DNA of 64,000 nt from Saksenaea vasiformis B4078 (taxonomy: Eukaryota > Mucoromycota > Mucoromycetes > Mucorales > Saksenaeaceae). A program made the position numbers and the translations under genes. The stretch covers positions 248,001-312,000 of the forward strand of contig JNDT01001818.1 of NCBI GenBank assembly GCA_000697055.1, given 5' to 3'. This document shows, piece by piece, positions 1 through 11,459 of this stretch (position 1 is its first letter; every line of letters starts with the position of its first letter). Below the pieces are notes generated by a model, which saw nothing but the letters and a program-made list of their open reading frames with translations, had not been told where the DNA came from and did not search any database.

Positions 1-3000
1 CTGGAAGCAATAGGTTCGGTTGAAGCATTTGACAAAATGTATATGGTATGGTATTTTTTTCACAGCAAGCCAATGGTTAATATCCTAATCCAGGCTCTGA
101 GCACCCGAGCAATCAAGAGTTACGATGCTAGTTCCAGATCACGCGCAGCACTTAACGTACATGGTGATATTGCGGCACTGAAATAGTAAGGCGCTTTTGT
201 TGCGACATCAGGTTTAACCTGGGATTTAGCGTTAGAGAAAAGTACGACGAAGCTGTTCGTATCTTTGAGTCAATGATTTGGCGCTACGGAGAGCAAGAAT
301 GGAGTTCTATCGAGAACAGCCTGCTGATTAAATGTGCAGATTCCCAGAAACGCCTCGGGAAGACTGATCAATATCCTTTTTATTTCATTTGCGTCGCTCC
401 AATCTAACTCTTATGTGCGATATTATCCTTGACTGTTTCGCTGTCTTTTACGTATGTCGAATCGATACTGGCATTACTGAAAAATGCTACGTGTCTTTCT
501 CCAGAAGAGGCCGTCTATTATACAGACGAGTTAGTGTCTAATGTCGCGAGCCTGGACAATGGTAACGTAACTTGCATTTTTAGTTTATCATTTCGCTAAC
601 AGACAGAATAATCTAGCTATCCATCGATCGTTTTTACCTATGTTCTCCATCAGTGTGATATCGATTATAGACGATGAAGCTTCCGTAGATAGCACAAGCG
701 TGGAAATATGCATCGATAATCACCTTCCAAAGGTACGATGATTTGATAATTCCGGTATATAACGCGTTCTGTAGAGCCTCCGTTACGACAGGCTAGCTTT
801 GCGTCTTGTTGGAAATGACCCTGAACAAATCTGGTTCGTTATTGAGGACCAAGTATTGAACCCAGGGAAGAGCACGTTTTATTTAACAAGTCAGGTAAGG
901 CACTGTATTGCAATTACCCCTAATTTAATGCCATGCGAAGACATCCACGTCTGGTAACTATGTTGTGGAGACATGTGAAATGCAGATAGGAAAACTTGTA
1001 TTCGGTCATAACTTCATGCGTGCTGGTCAGAAGAAACGTGTTGTGCGTCTGAATGAAGATGTAAAACAGCTCCGTGCAACCATATCTCAACCAAACGAGA
1101 GTAGGTTAATTTTTCTAGAAGGCGCTTATTTTTATATTGATGCACATTCAGTCTGCTTAGGTCGTTGTCAGCAGTTCGCTGTACGCATCAACACAGGAAA
1201 TACGCCAATCAGCGACGGAAAATTATCCTTAGAGTCACAAACAGAAGGACTGGAGATAGTAAAGTCGGGAAAGATACAAACTGTCATCAAAGACAAAGGT
1301 AAAATCGGATATCCTGTTCAGGCGATAAAGCTAATATTATGTTGAAGATGGTACCTCTCGAGAGACAGAGCTCGATGTACTCGAATCTGGCGAAATAGTT
1401 CTGCCCAATTGTGATGCAAATCAATTGCTGGAACTGCTCGTAACGTATGAAGGTCCTTATACAGAGTTTGAGTACAGGGTACATGGTCGTGGAAGCTGCA
1501 AACTTGGACTCATTTTTTTCTATCTGTTAGGTAAAGACAAATATTACCTACAATACCGATGGAAAAGAGCGCAGATTTGTCTGTGCAGACTTCGTCCATG
1601 TAACTGTCCCTTTGGTTGCAACGGAGTCTAGCATCTTTAGAGAAACATGGTACGAGATCTTCTATAATTTGGTTGTGTTAATTTGATGTTTTATAGCGTG
1701 TATTTAAAGGTGGAGCTTTCTTGTAATGGGGATCTTCCTGTGAGAATCTTGCAATCCGATTTGCAGCCTTCCAAGACGTACACGGTGGATAATCAGCCCA
1801 AGCTCGAACAGTGGGATCTCGTATGTGCCTCTATCCCAAAAATCATTTCTATTCATTCCAAATATCGTGAATTCTAGACTCTGTTCCCGAAGCAGACTGC
1901 CACCTTTATGTACAAACTGATCAAACGAACAAGCACTGACCAAGGTAAATATATTTGTTTCGAAGCGTCAGAATCTTAATCTTGATTCAGATGCAGAAAA
2001 TGCAGGCGAACTTCCATCCAAAGTCCACTTCAATGTGAAGTACAGAACACTTAAAGATGGTAAGGCAGCTAATATATTTACGAGCTTTAAGGTTAAGTAT
2101 ATTTGCAGAGGTGGAAACAAGTGTAAGTGCAATGCTCCAGCGCAAATTGGAAGAAAATAAGCTTGGGCAACACTTCCGCTACGTATTTTTCAAGATGCGC
2201 GACGCATTTTTATCGTCTGTAGACTATGCAAGTTATGGTCTGACAGATGTGGTTCATCTTGACGATTTTGATGCGGAGCTCTGCGAATCTTTTCTTCTTC
2301 ATCGTGACCTGAAAACAAAAGTGCAGTTGCTGGATCTTATTGAGGAGTTCTTTGAGGTAATATTGATCCTAACTTATGTCGACAATGCTGACGGTATGGC
2401 TTATCAGGAACATGAAGCAATCACCATGCGTACTATCAAAGAACATTCCCCAGGCTCCATTCGCAACGCAATATCTTTTCCTCTAGATGTTCCCACACAT
2501 AAGGTACAGTCATGCGTAATTGATCTTTTTCTAATGTCATGATTAATTTAGGTATTACACACAGCAGAGCTTTCATTATGTGTTGAGAAAGATGTGCTTG
2601 TATCCGACGCATGTCCTTGTATACTGCGTATCAAGCAGTCGACATACTGGACGGAAGGAAATACTGACGAAGGAAGCCAGGAAGAATTTTATTATGATGT
2701 GGATGTAGATTATGACAACTGGCTTTTGGCAGGGAAAAGACGTTTGCGTTTTAAGTCTAAGGTAAACCTCGTCATGTTTTAATCCCTTTTTGATTTCTTA
2801 TCCTTTCCTTTTAGCCTGGTCAAGAGCTGGAGTTTCCCCTCAGTCTGGTGCCGCTGAAAACTGGAAACTTGCTTCTACCAGCTGTACGTGTGTCGGCTGT
2901 ATCACCAAATGTCTTCGCTTCTACGGTTTATGTCAACAGTGCCCAACAAATCCTTGTAAAGCCAAAGTCAAAGACAGCAACATTCTTTGTCGAACAACAG

Positions 3001-3117
3001 CAGCGTTTCTTGCAATCATCATATGTTCAAAGTCCTGAGCGCCCTGTAGCATCTCCGGACTCCTCCCAGTACAGCGGTCGAAGTTTGTTAAGAGAAGTAG
3101 AGGACACACCAGCCTAA
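1..3117 (+). CDS. TRS130: TRAPPII complex subunit TRAPPC10/Trs130 (5' end outside window)
   Basis: This is the C-terminal 762 residues of a TRAPPII tethering-complex subunit, which acts with Rab11/Ypt31-type GTPases in late Golgi traffic. Coding exons: 1-45, 94-185, 230-370, 452-561, 617-732, 775-894, 941-1100, 1161-1298, 1348-1478, 1531-1649, 1697-1820, 1878-1944, 1991-2059, 2109-2356, 2408-2503, 2552-2761, 2815-3117; the frame closes exactly. Family marks are the helical segment around 'HGDIAALKY', a beta-rich middle part, the 'YVFFKMRDAFLSS' block and the C-terminal 'TGNLLLPAVRV' strand region. The introns at 1101-1160 and 2357-2407 contain no in-frame stop, so their removal is inferred. 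The intron at 371-451 is not GT-AG (see separate entry). The last 30 or so residues are a Ser/Pro-rich tail. The family call rests on recalled similarity, not on a search. Confidence 0.85.
371..451 (+). other. U12-type AT-AC intron in the TRAPPC10 gene
   Basis: The 81-nt intron starts with ATATCCTTTT and ends with TTTTAC. It has a branch-site match TCCTTGAC at 426-433, with the branch A 19 nt before the 3' splice site. There is no AG anywhere between 371 and 451, so an ordinary acceptor is impossible. The in-frame reading otherwise runs into a stop. Joining 370 to 452 restores codon CAG and the conserved helical reading frame (...GKTDQ|YVESILALLK...). Confidence 0.85.
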
Positions 3118-3896
3118 AATCCTCGCGCCGATAGCATAAGCGAATATATTACCTAGTCGTTCTATTATTTTTGTATTTTAACAAGCTCCCCATTACTGAA
3201 CGTTCGAAACTTTTATTTCCAGCGGTGTGTTGGCAATATTACCATCTGAGTAGGGCGGCCGTTCTTGTTGCTTCTTATGTATTTGGAAATCTGACGTGAT
3301 ATTTTTCGGCACAATCCAACAAGATATTCTTTATTCCAAAGCCTGTTATTTTGATCTCTGTTTTCAACTTGTTAACTTACAGGAATCCCTCCTCCCCTTC
3401 ATTGAACAGATGCAAATTCGCAGACTATGTTCCTGCTGCTTTTCTCACAGTATGGTGAAGGATGCGACGGTTACTGCGACCTCCACAGAAGCCTTCGATA
3501 GAACCAAATATACTTTATATTCTAGATGTCGCTTTGAATTGATGGATACCTTGTATCCCAAAGAGGTAAATTAGTCCCTAGTCATTCAGTGATGCAGCAA
3601 AGAGCCGTTGAGTCGGTTATGATGCGCGCTATAGCAGGCTAGGTAATTCTGCATGAGAATAACCATAAGTTGCATCCTAACCGTGCACACATGTGTTATT
3701 ATCAATGCACTTGATAGTGCTTTAAAACTCCCCGTTAAGCTTACCCTTCATGCAATCACCCCCACTACCCTATACTGAGGTTACTTGTTTAGGAACAATG
3801 TTTTTATAATGCAAAATGGATTTGGAATGAAAGACAACTATGACCAACTATGCATGGTGGTGAGACCATCAAAGTTTGAAGCTAGACAATTATAGT
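3118..3896. other. Intergenic, convergent 3' ends
   Basis: This 780-bp stretch lies between the 3' ends of TRAPPC10 (+) and OTC (-). Short open frames are present, but none has splice logic or family similarity that I recognise. It probably holds the two 3' UTRs. Confidence 0.6.
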
Positions 3897-5102
3897 CTAT
3901 TGATTTTTCACAAGTAGCGCATCGATGACAGACATAATTGTCCACTTTCGGTTTTCTGCTTCTTGAAATACAAGGGACCGATCAGAATAAAAGACTTCGT
4001 CATCCACTTCTTCTGGTTTTCGTGGTAAGCAATGCATAAATATCCAGTCTGGTTTTGCGCCGCCACGTTGAGCCATCTTCATGGTGACTTGGTAGCCAGT
4101 AAATTCTTTTAACCGAGCGGCCTTTTCTTCTTCCTGACCCATGCTAACCCTAAACGAAAAAAGAAAGAAGTTTAAACTCTAATTCAAAACCAGCGTGAAA
4201 TTGATCCCTTTACCAGGTATCGGTGATTATGACATCCGCGTTTTGTACCGCTTCTTCGGGATTAGTAGTGAATAAAAGTTCTGCTCCAGTCTTTGCCGCA
4301 TCCGTCTGAGCGATTTGGATTACATCGGCGTCGCAAGTATAAGCGGCAGGGCATGCTACAGCGACGCTAATACCAAGTTTTGGAAATGCTACTAAAATCT
4401 CTTGCAAGATGTTATTGGCATCTCCCACCCATGCGACTCTTAGCCCAGGCAAAGTCTCACGAGGATGCTGAGTGTGCGCGGTGTACTGATTCTTGATATT
4501 GTTTCGACGGTGATGGATATGCTCGTGCAGAGTCATAAGATCAGCGAGAATTTGGGTTGGATGATATTTTGCTGTCAAAGCATTAATTACCGGCACGGTG
4601 GATTCCTTCGCGAGTAACTTTCGTAACGAAAATGGGAGGAGTTAGTGATTATGTGCTAGAAGCAGCTCTAGAACAAACCTCAATTTCTTCGTGGGCACCC
4701 ATTCGGGCCATGATTCCATCTGTCATGGAACTTATAACACGAGAAGTATCCAAAAGCGATTCGTTAACACCTAATTGGATATCCTGCTGGCCCAAAAACA
4801 TAGCGCTGCCACCTATAATAAACCCACCGATTAAGTTGGAAATATAATTTTTTTTTTCTCCACATACCAAGGCAGTTCATAGCGGTCTCTGTGGCGACAC
4901 GAGTTCGTGTAGACCGTTTGGAGAACAAAAGTGCAAGGGTTTTTCCAACGAGTGGTCGTTCCATAGCCCCTTGTTGATACTTGGACTGGACTTTAAATTG
5001 AACAGCACGATGAACGAACTCAAGAAGTTGTTCCGCCGAAAAATCGGCCGTAGTCAGAAAATGCAAAGGCTTTTTGTTCTTGATAGGGAATCCGGGAGAC
5101 AT
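3897..5102 (-). CDS. ARG3: Ornithine carbamoyltransferase
   Basis: The enzyme makes citrulline from ornithine and carbamoyl phosphate in arginine synthesis. Exons on the minus strand: 5102-4868, 4812-4679, 4617-4214, 4149-3897, giving 341 aa. Diagnostic motifs are present: the carbamoyl-phosphate loop S-T-R-T-R at residues 64-68, '[10 protein letters not shown]', the 'SMG' ornithine loop and the catalytic 'HCLP' motif in the last exon. The length fits a mature OTC. Only about ten residues precede the first conserved block ('[11 protein letters not shown]'), so no typical mitochondrial presequence is visible. The upstream frame stays open but has no ATG. A Gcn4-type site and a TATA-like box lie upstream. 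The other arginine gene in the window, the ARG7 acetyltransferase, is 11 kb away. Confidence 0.95.
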
Positions 5103-5150
5103 GAGATAGAAGTGAGAAAGAGTTATGTGCGTTAGATTCCAAACAACAGG

Positions 5151-5159
5151 CTTTTTATA
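5151..5159 (-). promoter_or_regulatory. TATA-like box of the OTC gene
   Basis: On the minus strand the sequence reads TATAAAAAG, about 50 bp upstream of the OTC start codon. This is a plausible core promoter element. Confidence 0.45.
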
Positions 5160-5191
5160 TGATTTATCATTTTTGGCGCTAATTCGTCTTT

Positions 5192-5200
5192 ATGAGTCAT
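5192..5200. promoter_or_regulatory. Gcn4/CPC1-type site ATGAGTCAT upstream of OTC
   Basis: A perfect 9-bp ATGAGTCAT palindrome lies 90 bp upstream of the OTC start codon. In fungi this is the target of the bZIP activator Gcn4/CPC1 (general amino-acid control). The same 9-mer occurs upstream of the ARG7 gene at 16032-16040. Confidence 0.7.
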
Positions 5201-5792
5201 CGTGAGGTTGCTTGTCTCTCCTGGCCTTCAAAATTTGTTGAACAACATTGTAGCCCTGGTAGTTTGCTAGCTCATTACAATCAACGATTCACAAAAAGAA
5301 AAAAAAATGCACCTTAAATAGGACTGAATAAAAATAAAAAACAATCCTGTTTTGTTCTTGTGCCAAACTTTCTGATCGCACCCCTCTAAATCAAGGCGGA
5401 TAGTTTTGCCGACACGAACGCTCCAGGATGGGATACCAGCTTATCCGACGTGTCTCCGTCCGCAGATTTGAATGTTAAATCCACCTACGCTGCAATCCCA
5501 TGTCGATCCGCACGCAAGAATCAGTTACAGTTTCTTTGCAGATCGGATGAATGGGCTCCTGCCGATCGTTTGTACCGAGTGGAGACCGTTTATTTTCTTC
5601 CCCCGCTATACTGCCTTTCTTCTCCTTTTCCAATACAGCCGATAAAGGACAAAATGGAGGTATCTGAGCAATTTCGATGTGCCGACTGCGTGTTCGGCGT
5701 AATCTGCGATAAACTAGATATAGGGAAACGTTCGGAACGTGCCGACATTCGTATATGTATATATTTTCCCCAAGGTCAGCAGGAAGTGTCTT
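5201..5792. other. Intergenic, no confident gene
   Basis: The stretch lies between the OTC promoter and the 3' end of the WDR53-like gene. A plus-strand open frame of 117 codons (5450-5803) starts at a GTG, overlaps the neighbour's 3' end and resembles nothing I know, so I do not call it. Confidence 0.5.
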
Positions 5793-7231
5793 CTATTCAG
5801 TAATTGTATATATGTTCAAAGCGCCCTTATCAGCTGTACCGCCGACACCAGCTGCTGCTACCCGAACGCTCGTCCCATCCAGCGCGAACGTTTCTAGCCA
5901 ATTAAGTCGACCTATAGATGCGTCTACCTTGTATGTCGTGTCAAGCTTCTGTGTTTCTTCTGCAGAAAGATTCCAAAGCGCAAGAGATCCATTAGCAGAT
6001 CCCGACAGTAAACGTGGTGGCTGTTCCTCGACAGGCGGTAAGAATGATCTACACACCTGTCAAATGAAATTTATGGATGATTATCACACTTACAAGCAAT
6101 TGACCATAGCATTATGGCCGTTTTCCAGTCGTAGTCCTGTCAGGCCCTGCTTTTTGGACCGCTTTCCAGATGCTTCTTGGAATAATATCTGGATGGTGGA
6201 ATCACCTAACCCAGCTGCAATCCATTTTCCATCTGGTGACACCTCCAACGCATAGACAAAAGGTGGGTTAAACATTTGTGCCGCTGACGGTTCGCTGACA
6301 TCTATATCATATCGTCAATACATGGATGTCCTTTTTGCAGAAAGAAAGACCTAAACGTACTCATATCAAATATGTCTGAAGGCATTCCGCGGGAGAAATC
6401 CCACTGAAATAGTCGACTGTCTAAACCGCCAGACCATACTGTAGAAATGGGGTAGTATTTGCGACATTTAAAATAGCTTTTTTACCTTCCCACGGTTTTT
6501 TGGCTCTAAATTGAACTGCCATGCATATCTACATCGACAGATGAGACAAGGCTTTAGAAAACAGTAGGTCATCCATACATTATTGTGTTTCTTTGCCAGC
6601 TGCTTATAGATCTTGTGGGTTTCAAGATCAACTAGTGTTGCGTTATTTATTTTATATCTATCTAACGTCGAACTTACTGATTTTGACTTCACCACAATCA
6701 TCTGCTGTTGCCAGGAACGTGTTCTTTTCATTCACATCGATCTATGCTCTTGTTAAACCCTATGACATTCATAATCTCTCGTTATTACTCTATTGATCTC
6801 ATCTTTGCTGTACTCGTATACTTGAGCTGGCTCAGTTAAAATCATGCTAGTGTTTCTTAAATCATAGGTGTAGACCTGCGATGCCCGATTAGGAAATTCT
6901 CGACCCAAACAAAAAAGACGTACTTTTGAACCAGCAGACAAGTACAAATGAGGTAGACTAGGCTTGGTAGAGAATGCAATACTAGAAACCTGCAGTAATA
7001 TGAGCTTTCTATCACCCTTAATATTGAACCATTTCATACTGGATCGGTAAGACCCTGGATCCCCTTCATCACTTTTGACGATCGAAGGTCCCAAATTCGG
7101 CAAGTATTATCTTCCGCACCAGACGCTAGCGCATGTTCACCCAAGAATGCTTGCTTTGCATAGGAAAGACATAGAACGGGGGCTTTATGGCCGTTAAGCT
7201 GCACCAAGGGTACAAGCGACTTGGTGCTCAT
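5793..7231 (-). CDS. WD40-repeat protein, WDR53-like
   Basis: Nine exons on the minus strand (7231-7040, 6989-6924, 6875-6789, 6741-6678, 6631-6579, 6528-6486, 6438-6361, 6301-6094, 6048-5793) give 348 aa, close to the roughly 358 aa of animal WDR53. It starts with a WD repeat 'LNGHKAPVLCLS...LASGAEDNTCRIWDL'. The middle repeat block 'DDCGEVKI' followed by 'DLETHKIYKQL' and 'ICMAVQFRAKKPWE' follows the WDR53 order of repeats. A seven-bladed propeller is expected. WDR53 proteins are poorly characterised and probably act as scaffolds; the function here is not known. The intron at 6923-6876 contains no stop in frame and was placed by its GTACGT donor. The gene is divergent from TSR1, 135 bp apart. 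Confidence 0.8.
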
Positions 7232-7366
7232 GATCGACTATTAACAAGAGCTGTCAAGCACACAGTGTCGCATCGCAGACTGTGACGGTCAAACGCCTCA
7301 TTTAATGCGAGAAAAAGTTTTTTCGAACATTTTTGGTCCCGGTTTCTATACACATTTCTCGACACC
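7232..7366. promoter_or_regulatory. Bidirectional promoter, WDR53-like / TSR1
   Basis: Only 135 bp separate the two start codons of divergent genes, so the core promoters and both 5' UTRs must share this stretch. I see no TATA box. Confidence 0.6.
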
Positions 7367-10204
7367 ATGCATCGCCACAGAGCGGGTTCGATGCACCAAT
7401 CGAACAAGCCCTTCAAAGCACGTCATGCTACGAAGAGTGCCCTGAAGGAGAAGTCCAAAGGCAAAGTAAACCGAACGCCGATCAAGCACGCTACCCAGAA
7501 AGTCGTATCGAAGTCGGATCGTCGTAATGCGGCCAAATCGTTACAGCAGAAGAAACGCGAGGAAATTACGCGGATCAATCGTGTGTTTGAGGGTCGTCAC
7601 GGAGCGCCTAAGATCGTGCCAGTTTTGCCGTTGTGCCCCGATAGCGATGTGGAAGGCGCTATCGCTTCGCTCTATCGTTCTCTTGGACAAGAGCCTCCAT
7701 TGCCAGGCCAACCCTCAATTCTCAATGTAGAGCGATTTAAGCAAAAGATGCAACTTGTTCCCTTGCGCCGAAACTTTATCGATGTCCTTGATGCTTTCAA
7801 AGTTGCTGATTTCGCTATCTTGCTCATGTCCGCTGAGATGGAAGTTGACAAGTTTGGTATTAACTGCCTGTTGGGTGTGTTGAATCAAGGTCTTGTGAAC
7901 GTGGTCCCTGTTGTCCAGGTAAATGTGGATATGTTTGCGAAACACCATATTAATTTGGATATCTACGCAGCATTTGGACAATATTGCACCCAAGTTACGT
8001 CAAAGCACGAAAAAATCGTTGGTTGCTTTCACTCAGCAGTTCTTCCCTGAAGAAGAGCATCTATTCACCTTGGACAGCGATAATGATTCCATGAACGTGT
8101 TGCGCCGTGTGACATCGCAGCGACCCAAACCACTTGCATGGCGCGATTTACATCCATACATGCTTGCAGATAATGTTGAATACGAGCCCGTCTCAGAGGT
8201 AAGGGATTTCCATGTAAAGAATGTGACTGAGTCGACTTATTTTATAGGAAACTGGTACGTTGAAAGTGACAGGATTTGCGCGTGGAAACCCATTCAACGC
8301 AAACAGATTGGTGCATCTTCAAAATTTCGGTGATTTCCAATTGCATCAAGTAAGTTGATCTACTTTGCCTTCTTGATATCTGGAAGGGTATTTACATACT
8401 TAAATAGATTACGACTGCACCTTTGATCACCAAGGAAGGCGATATGCAACAGGATGCCGAAATCGTCGATACCCCCAATCCGCAAGAACAGGACGATTTA
8501 GTTGCTGAAAATGAACCTGATTTCATGGAAAACGAACAGACTTGGCCGACTGAAGAGGAACTCGCTGAGGCTGAAGGTAAAGTGTGTACATAAGTTAGTA
8601 ACAATAGGCTTATACTACTGATTTAGAGCGTGTACGCCGCATGCAAAGCGGAATGGATGAGGACAATCAAGATGCTGGCACCGTAAAGAAGAGAGTTCCC
8701 AAGGGTACTTCGGCTTACCAAGCAGCGTGGATTGTCGACGACGAGGATGAGGATTATAGTGACAACGACGATGACGATATGGATATGGACATGGGTATGG
8801 CGGATGATGGTGATGATGTAGAACCAGCCGAAAATATGTCTGCCTTCAACAATTTCGAGGATGAAGAATACGAAGACATTGCTCTCGAAGGAAAGGAAGA
8901 CGGAAAAGATGAATTTGATCTTGAAGAGGAGGAGCGACAGTAAGTGATAATGGACAAAAATGAGAACCTGGAAAACTTACATGCTGCACGAAGATATCAA
9001 GAATACTTGAAGAATCGCGAAAAGGAGTTCCAGGATCACAAAGATTTCCCGGATGAAATTGATACGCCAATGCATATTCCTGCGCGCGACCGATTTGCAC
9101 GCTACCGTGGACTTCAATCCTTCAGGACATCTCCTTGGGATCCTTATGAGAACCTTCCGGTTGACTACGCACGTATTTTCCAATTTGAGAACTTCCTCCG
9201 TACCAAGAACCGTGTCACAAGCCAAGCTATTGTTGGCCCTGTTAAGCCAGGAACACGAATTACACTGTGGATCAAGGATGTCCCCAGAGGCGCGTACGGT
9301 ATGTCTCATATAGGGAAATGGGTGGACTGCTGCTAACCTAGGTAACAGAAATGTACGATAAGTCTCGACCATATGTTGTGTTTGGTCTGCTTCAGTACGA
9401 ACACAAGATGTCGCTTCTGAATCTCCAGATCACCCGTGACAATGCCTATGAAGAGCCTGTCAGATCCAAGGTAATAGATAGCGTAGCATGGGTTTATAAA
9501 CTAATTGTGTAGGATCCCATGGTATTGCACATTGGTTTCCGGAGGTATACAGTGCGACCTATCTACTCTCAAAACTCCAATAAGGGCACAAACCATGTAC
9601 ATAAATTCGAACGGTTTTTGCAGTCTGGCCGATCATCAGTGGCCACAATCTATGGCCCTGTGGTGTTTGGCAAGGTCCCATGTATGATGTACAAAGAGAC
9701 AGAAGATATCAACGGTAAGCATCAGCGCGAAAGAAGATTTAAACAAAGGCTAAGCTCTATGAAATAAGATCCTATTCTGGTTTCGGTGGGTATGTTCATG
9801 AACACGGATGTTAAACGTATTGTTGCCAAACGTATCATTTTGAGCGGACATCCTTTCCGAATTCACAAACGCTCTGCCATTATCCGATACATGTTTTTCA
9901 ATCCTGGTAGGATATTTGAAGTATTTTACCATCTGTGCTCACTTCTTTCTCAGAGGACATTCATTGGTTCAAACCTGTGCAGCTTTGCACCAAGTATGGT
10001 CGCGTTGGACATATAAGAGAATCCGTTGGTACCCACGGTTATATGAAGTGTATCTTTGACGGCCCATTGACACAACAAGATACCGTCATGATGTACTTGT
10101 ACAAACGCATGTATCCTAAGTGGAACACCGAAATTTGGAGAGGCGGACTTGACAAGTCTGTCAAAGAAGGAGACGAATCAAAAGCTATGATGATAGATCC
10201 ATAA
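7367..10204 (+). CDS. TSR1: 40S ribosome assembly factor TSR1
   Basis: TSR1 is a GTPase-like but catalytically inactive factor that binds cytoplasmic pre-40S particles and blocks premature subunit joining. Ten exons (7367-7918, 7971-8198, 8248-8349, 8408-8576, 8627-8939, 8994-9298, 9349-9470, 9513-9714, 9769-9906, 9954-10204) give 793 aa, against about 790-800 in yeast and human. The basic N-terminus '[12 protein letters not shown]' is the family signature. An acidic, Asp/Glu-rich stretch covers about residues 350-460. The C-terminal beta-barrel part carries 'FRTSPWDP', 'RIILSGHPF' and 'VGTHGYMKC...F'. The P-loop expected in the relative BMS1 is not seen, as usual for TSR1. The start ATG is directly followed by conserved sequence. 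Confidence 0.95.
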
Positions 10205-10880
10205 ACATAAAAACTGGCATTACACTACTCTTGAAGAAATCATCGGAATTACATATTTTCGATCCCAAAAAGACATATTTCAGATGACTTAATCTACATA
10301 TTGTTTATTGAACGAACGTTTGCACTTACTACAAATAAATCACGTCCATGAAAGGCACAAGCTGATGGCGCACTCCGGGTTGATCTTGCTTCACAGGAAA
10401 TTGATTCGTATAGGGCACATAGAAACTCATATAGCGTTTATAATCGACGGTTATGAAAGCATAAAGTAATGATTACATCGCATCTTGCTATAAAACTACT
10501 TCACAAGATGATTCTATAACGAGATCATTCATTGTATCACGTTAGGGCAACTGATCTGTAATATGATATATAGACTTCGGAAAGTTTCGATCAATAAACA
10601 AATCGCAGTGGGTTTTGGCCGATTGCATGTTTGGCAAACATGTTGAAAAAGCATCATGGACGACGTGGATGCTTGTGGTCTTGCATCGCCGTAGGTATAC
10701 CGTGCGCTACGCCGATAGGCAGGGAAAAGCAGGTTGATTATGGATAGCCGTGTGTGTCCAAAGGCAATTTCTCCTTCCAAGGCCATGAAACAATCCATCT
10801 AACCCAGATACGCGTTCTTAACAGACCGCTCGACGCTGACCGCAAGGAGGACTGCATTTTGTTCAACCGACCAAAAAGGA
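10205..10880. other. Intergenic between TSR1 and ZSWIM7-like gene
   Basis: Beyond the TSR1 3' UTR, the minus strand shows short open pieces, including one ending in a stop at 10329. They cannot be joined by credible splice sites into a gene. I call nothing here. Confidence 0.5.
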
Positions 10881-11459
10881 ATGAATGAGCGCCATGCGGT
10901 CTCATTGCTAGACGAAGTGGTAGCATCCGTGAATTCTGCTGCAGAACGTAAGAAGATGAATTCTCGCGCCCTTTTGACTAAAGTGTTTCTAGTCACGGAC
11001 GACGTAATATATGTGTTGCATAGCCTTGTAGGTGATCTGGTGTTAGAATCGTTACATCTTGCAGAGAATGGCGCGGGTAAAGTGCATCTCTAGAAATATA
11101 GCCATTCTTGACCATTTGCTTTCTCTTAGTTGTCAAGTACAGCTGCCCTTCTGGCCGTGTGATTTATAAAGTGTCGGATGCCTGTCTTGAAGGTGCGGAA
11201 GACCAGGAAACGCAAGGCTGCCTTTGTCTATTAAGTCCCTATTATTGTTCCTGTCTGGAATTCCGTATGGCAGTTGTGTGTGACCGACGCCAATTGACGG
11301 TGAGAAGCGATCATATTTATCGATTCATTCTAAATGTTGATCCAGTGCCGGCATATTTTGGCAGCTATGTTATCTAATGCATTAGCTATAGCGGAGACGC
11401 GATCAATGGGAGATGAAGAATATGCGGAGATGTATTATCGTTTGACACCTGGTGGATAG
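10881..11459 (+). CDS. SWIM zinc-finger protein, SWS1/ZSWIM7-like
   Basis: Exons 10881-11076, 11130-11299 and 11346-11459 give 159 aa (human ZSWIM7 is 140 aa). The SWIM signature C-x-C...C-x-H is complete only after splicing: 'YYCSC' lies in exon 2 and 'CRHIL' at the start of exon 3. The 'PSGRVIYKV' strand before it also matches the family. SWS1/ZSWIM7 forms the Shu complex with RAD51 paralogues and promotes RAD51 filament formation in homologous recombination. A partner is not seen nearby. A stretch of about 14 residues before the zinc finger is longer than in the human protein. Confidence comes from the spacing of the metal ligands. Confidence 0.8.

Noticed and set aside
5450..5803. 117-codon plus-strand frame
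   Set aside because: It begins with GTG, overlaps the 3' end of the WDR53-like gene and has no recognisable family or splice context.
10329..10430. Minus-strand reading ending 'QLVPFMDVIYL' that looks like the C-terminal end of a protein
   Set aside because: A stop lies 46 codons before its end, and the only possible acceptor has no partner exon upstream. Not enough to call a gene.
10529..10798. Minus-strand frame containing 'IAFGHTRLSII', like part of a glutamine amidotransferase or asparagine synthetase domain
   Set aside because: The RGPD motif expected just before it is absent, a stop lies directly upstream in frame, and no splice joins it to further family sequence. A chance match is more likely.
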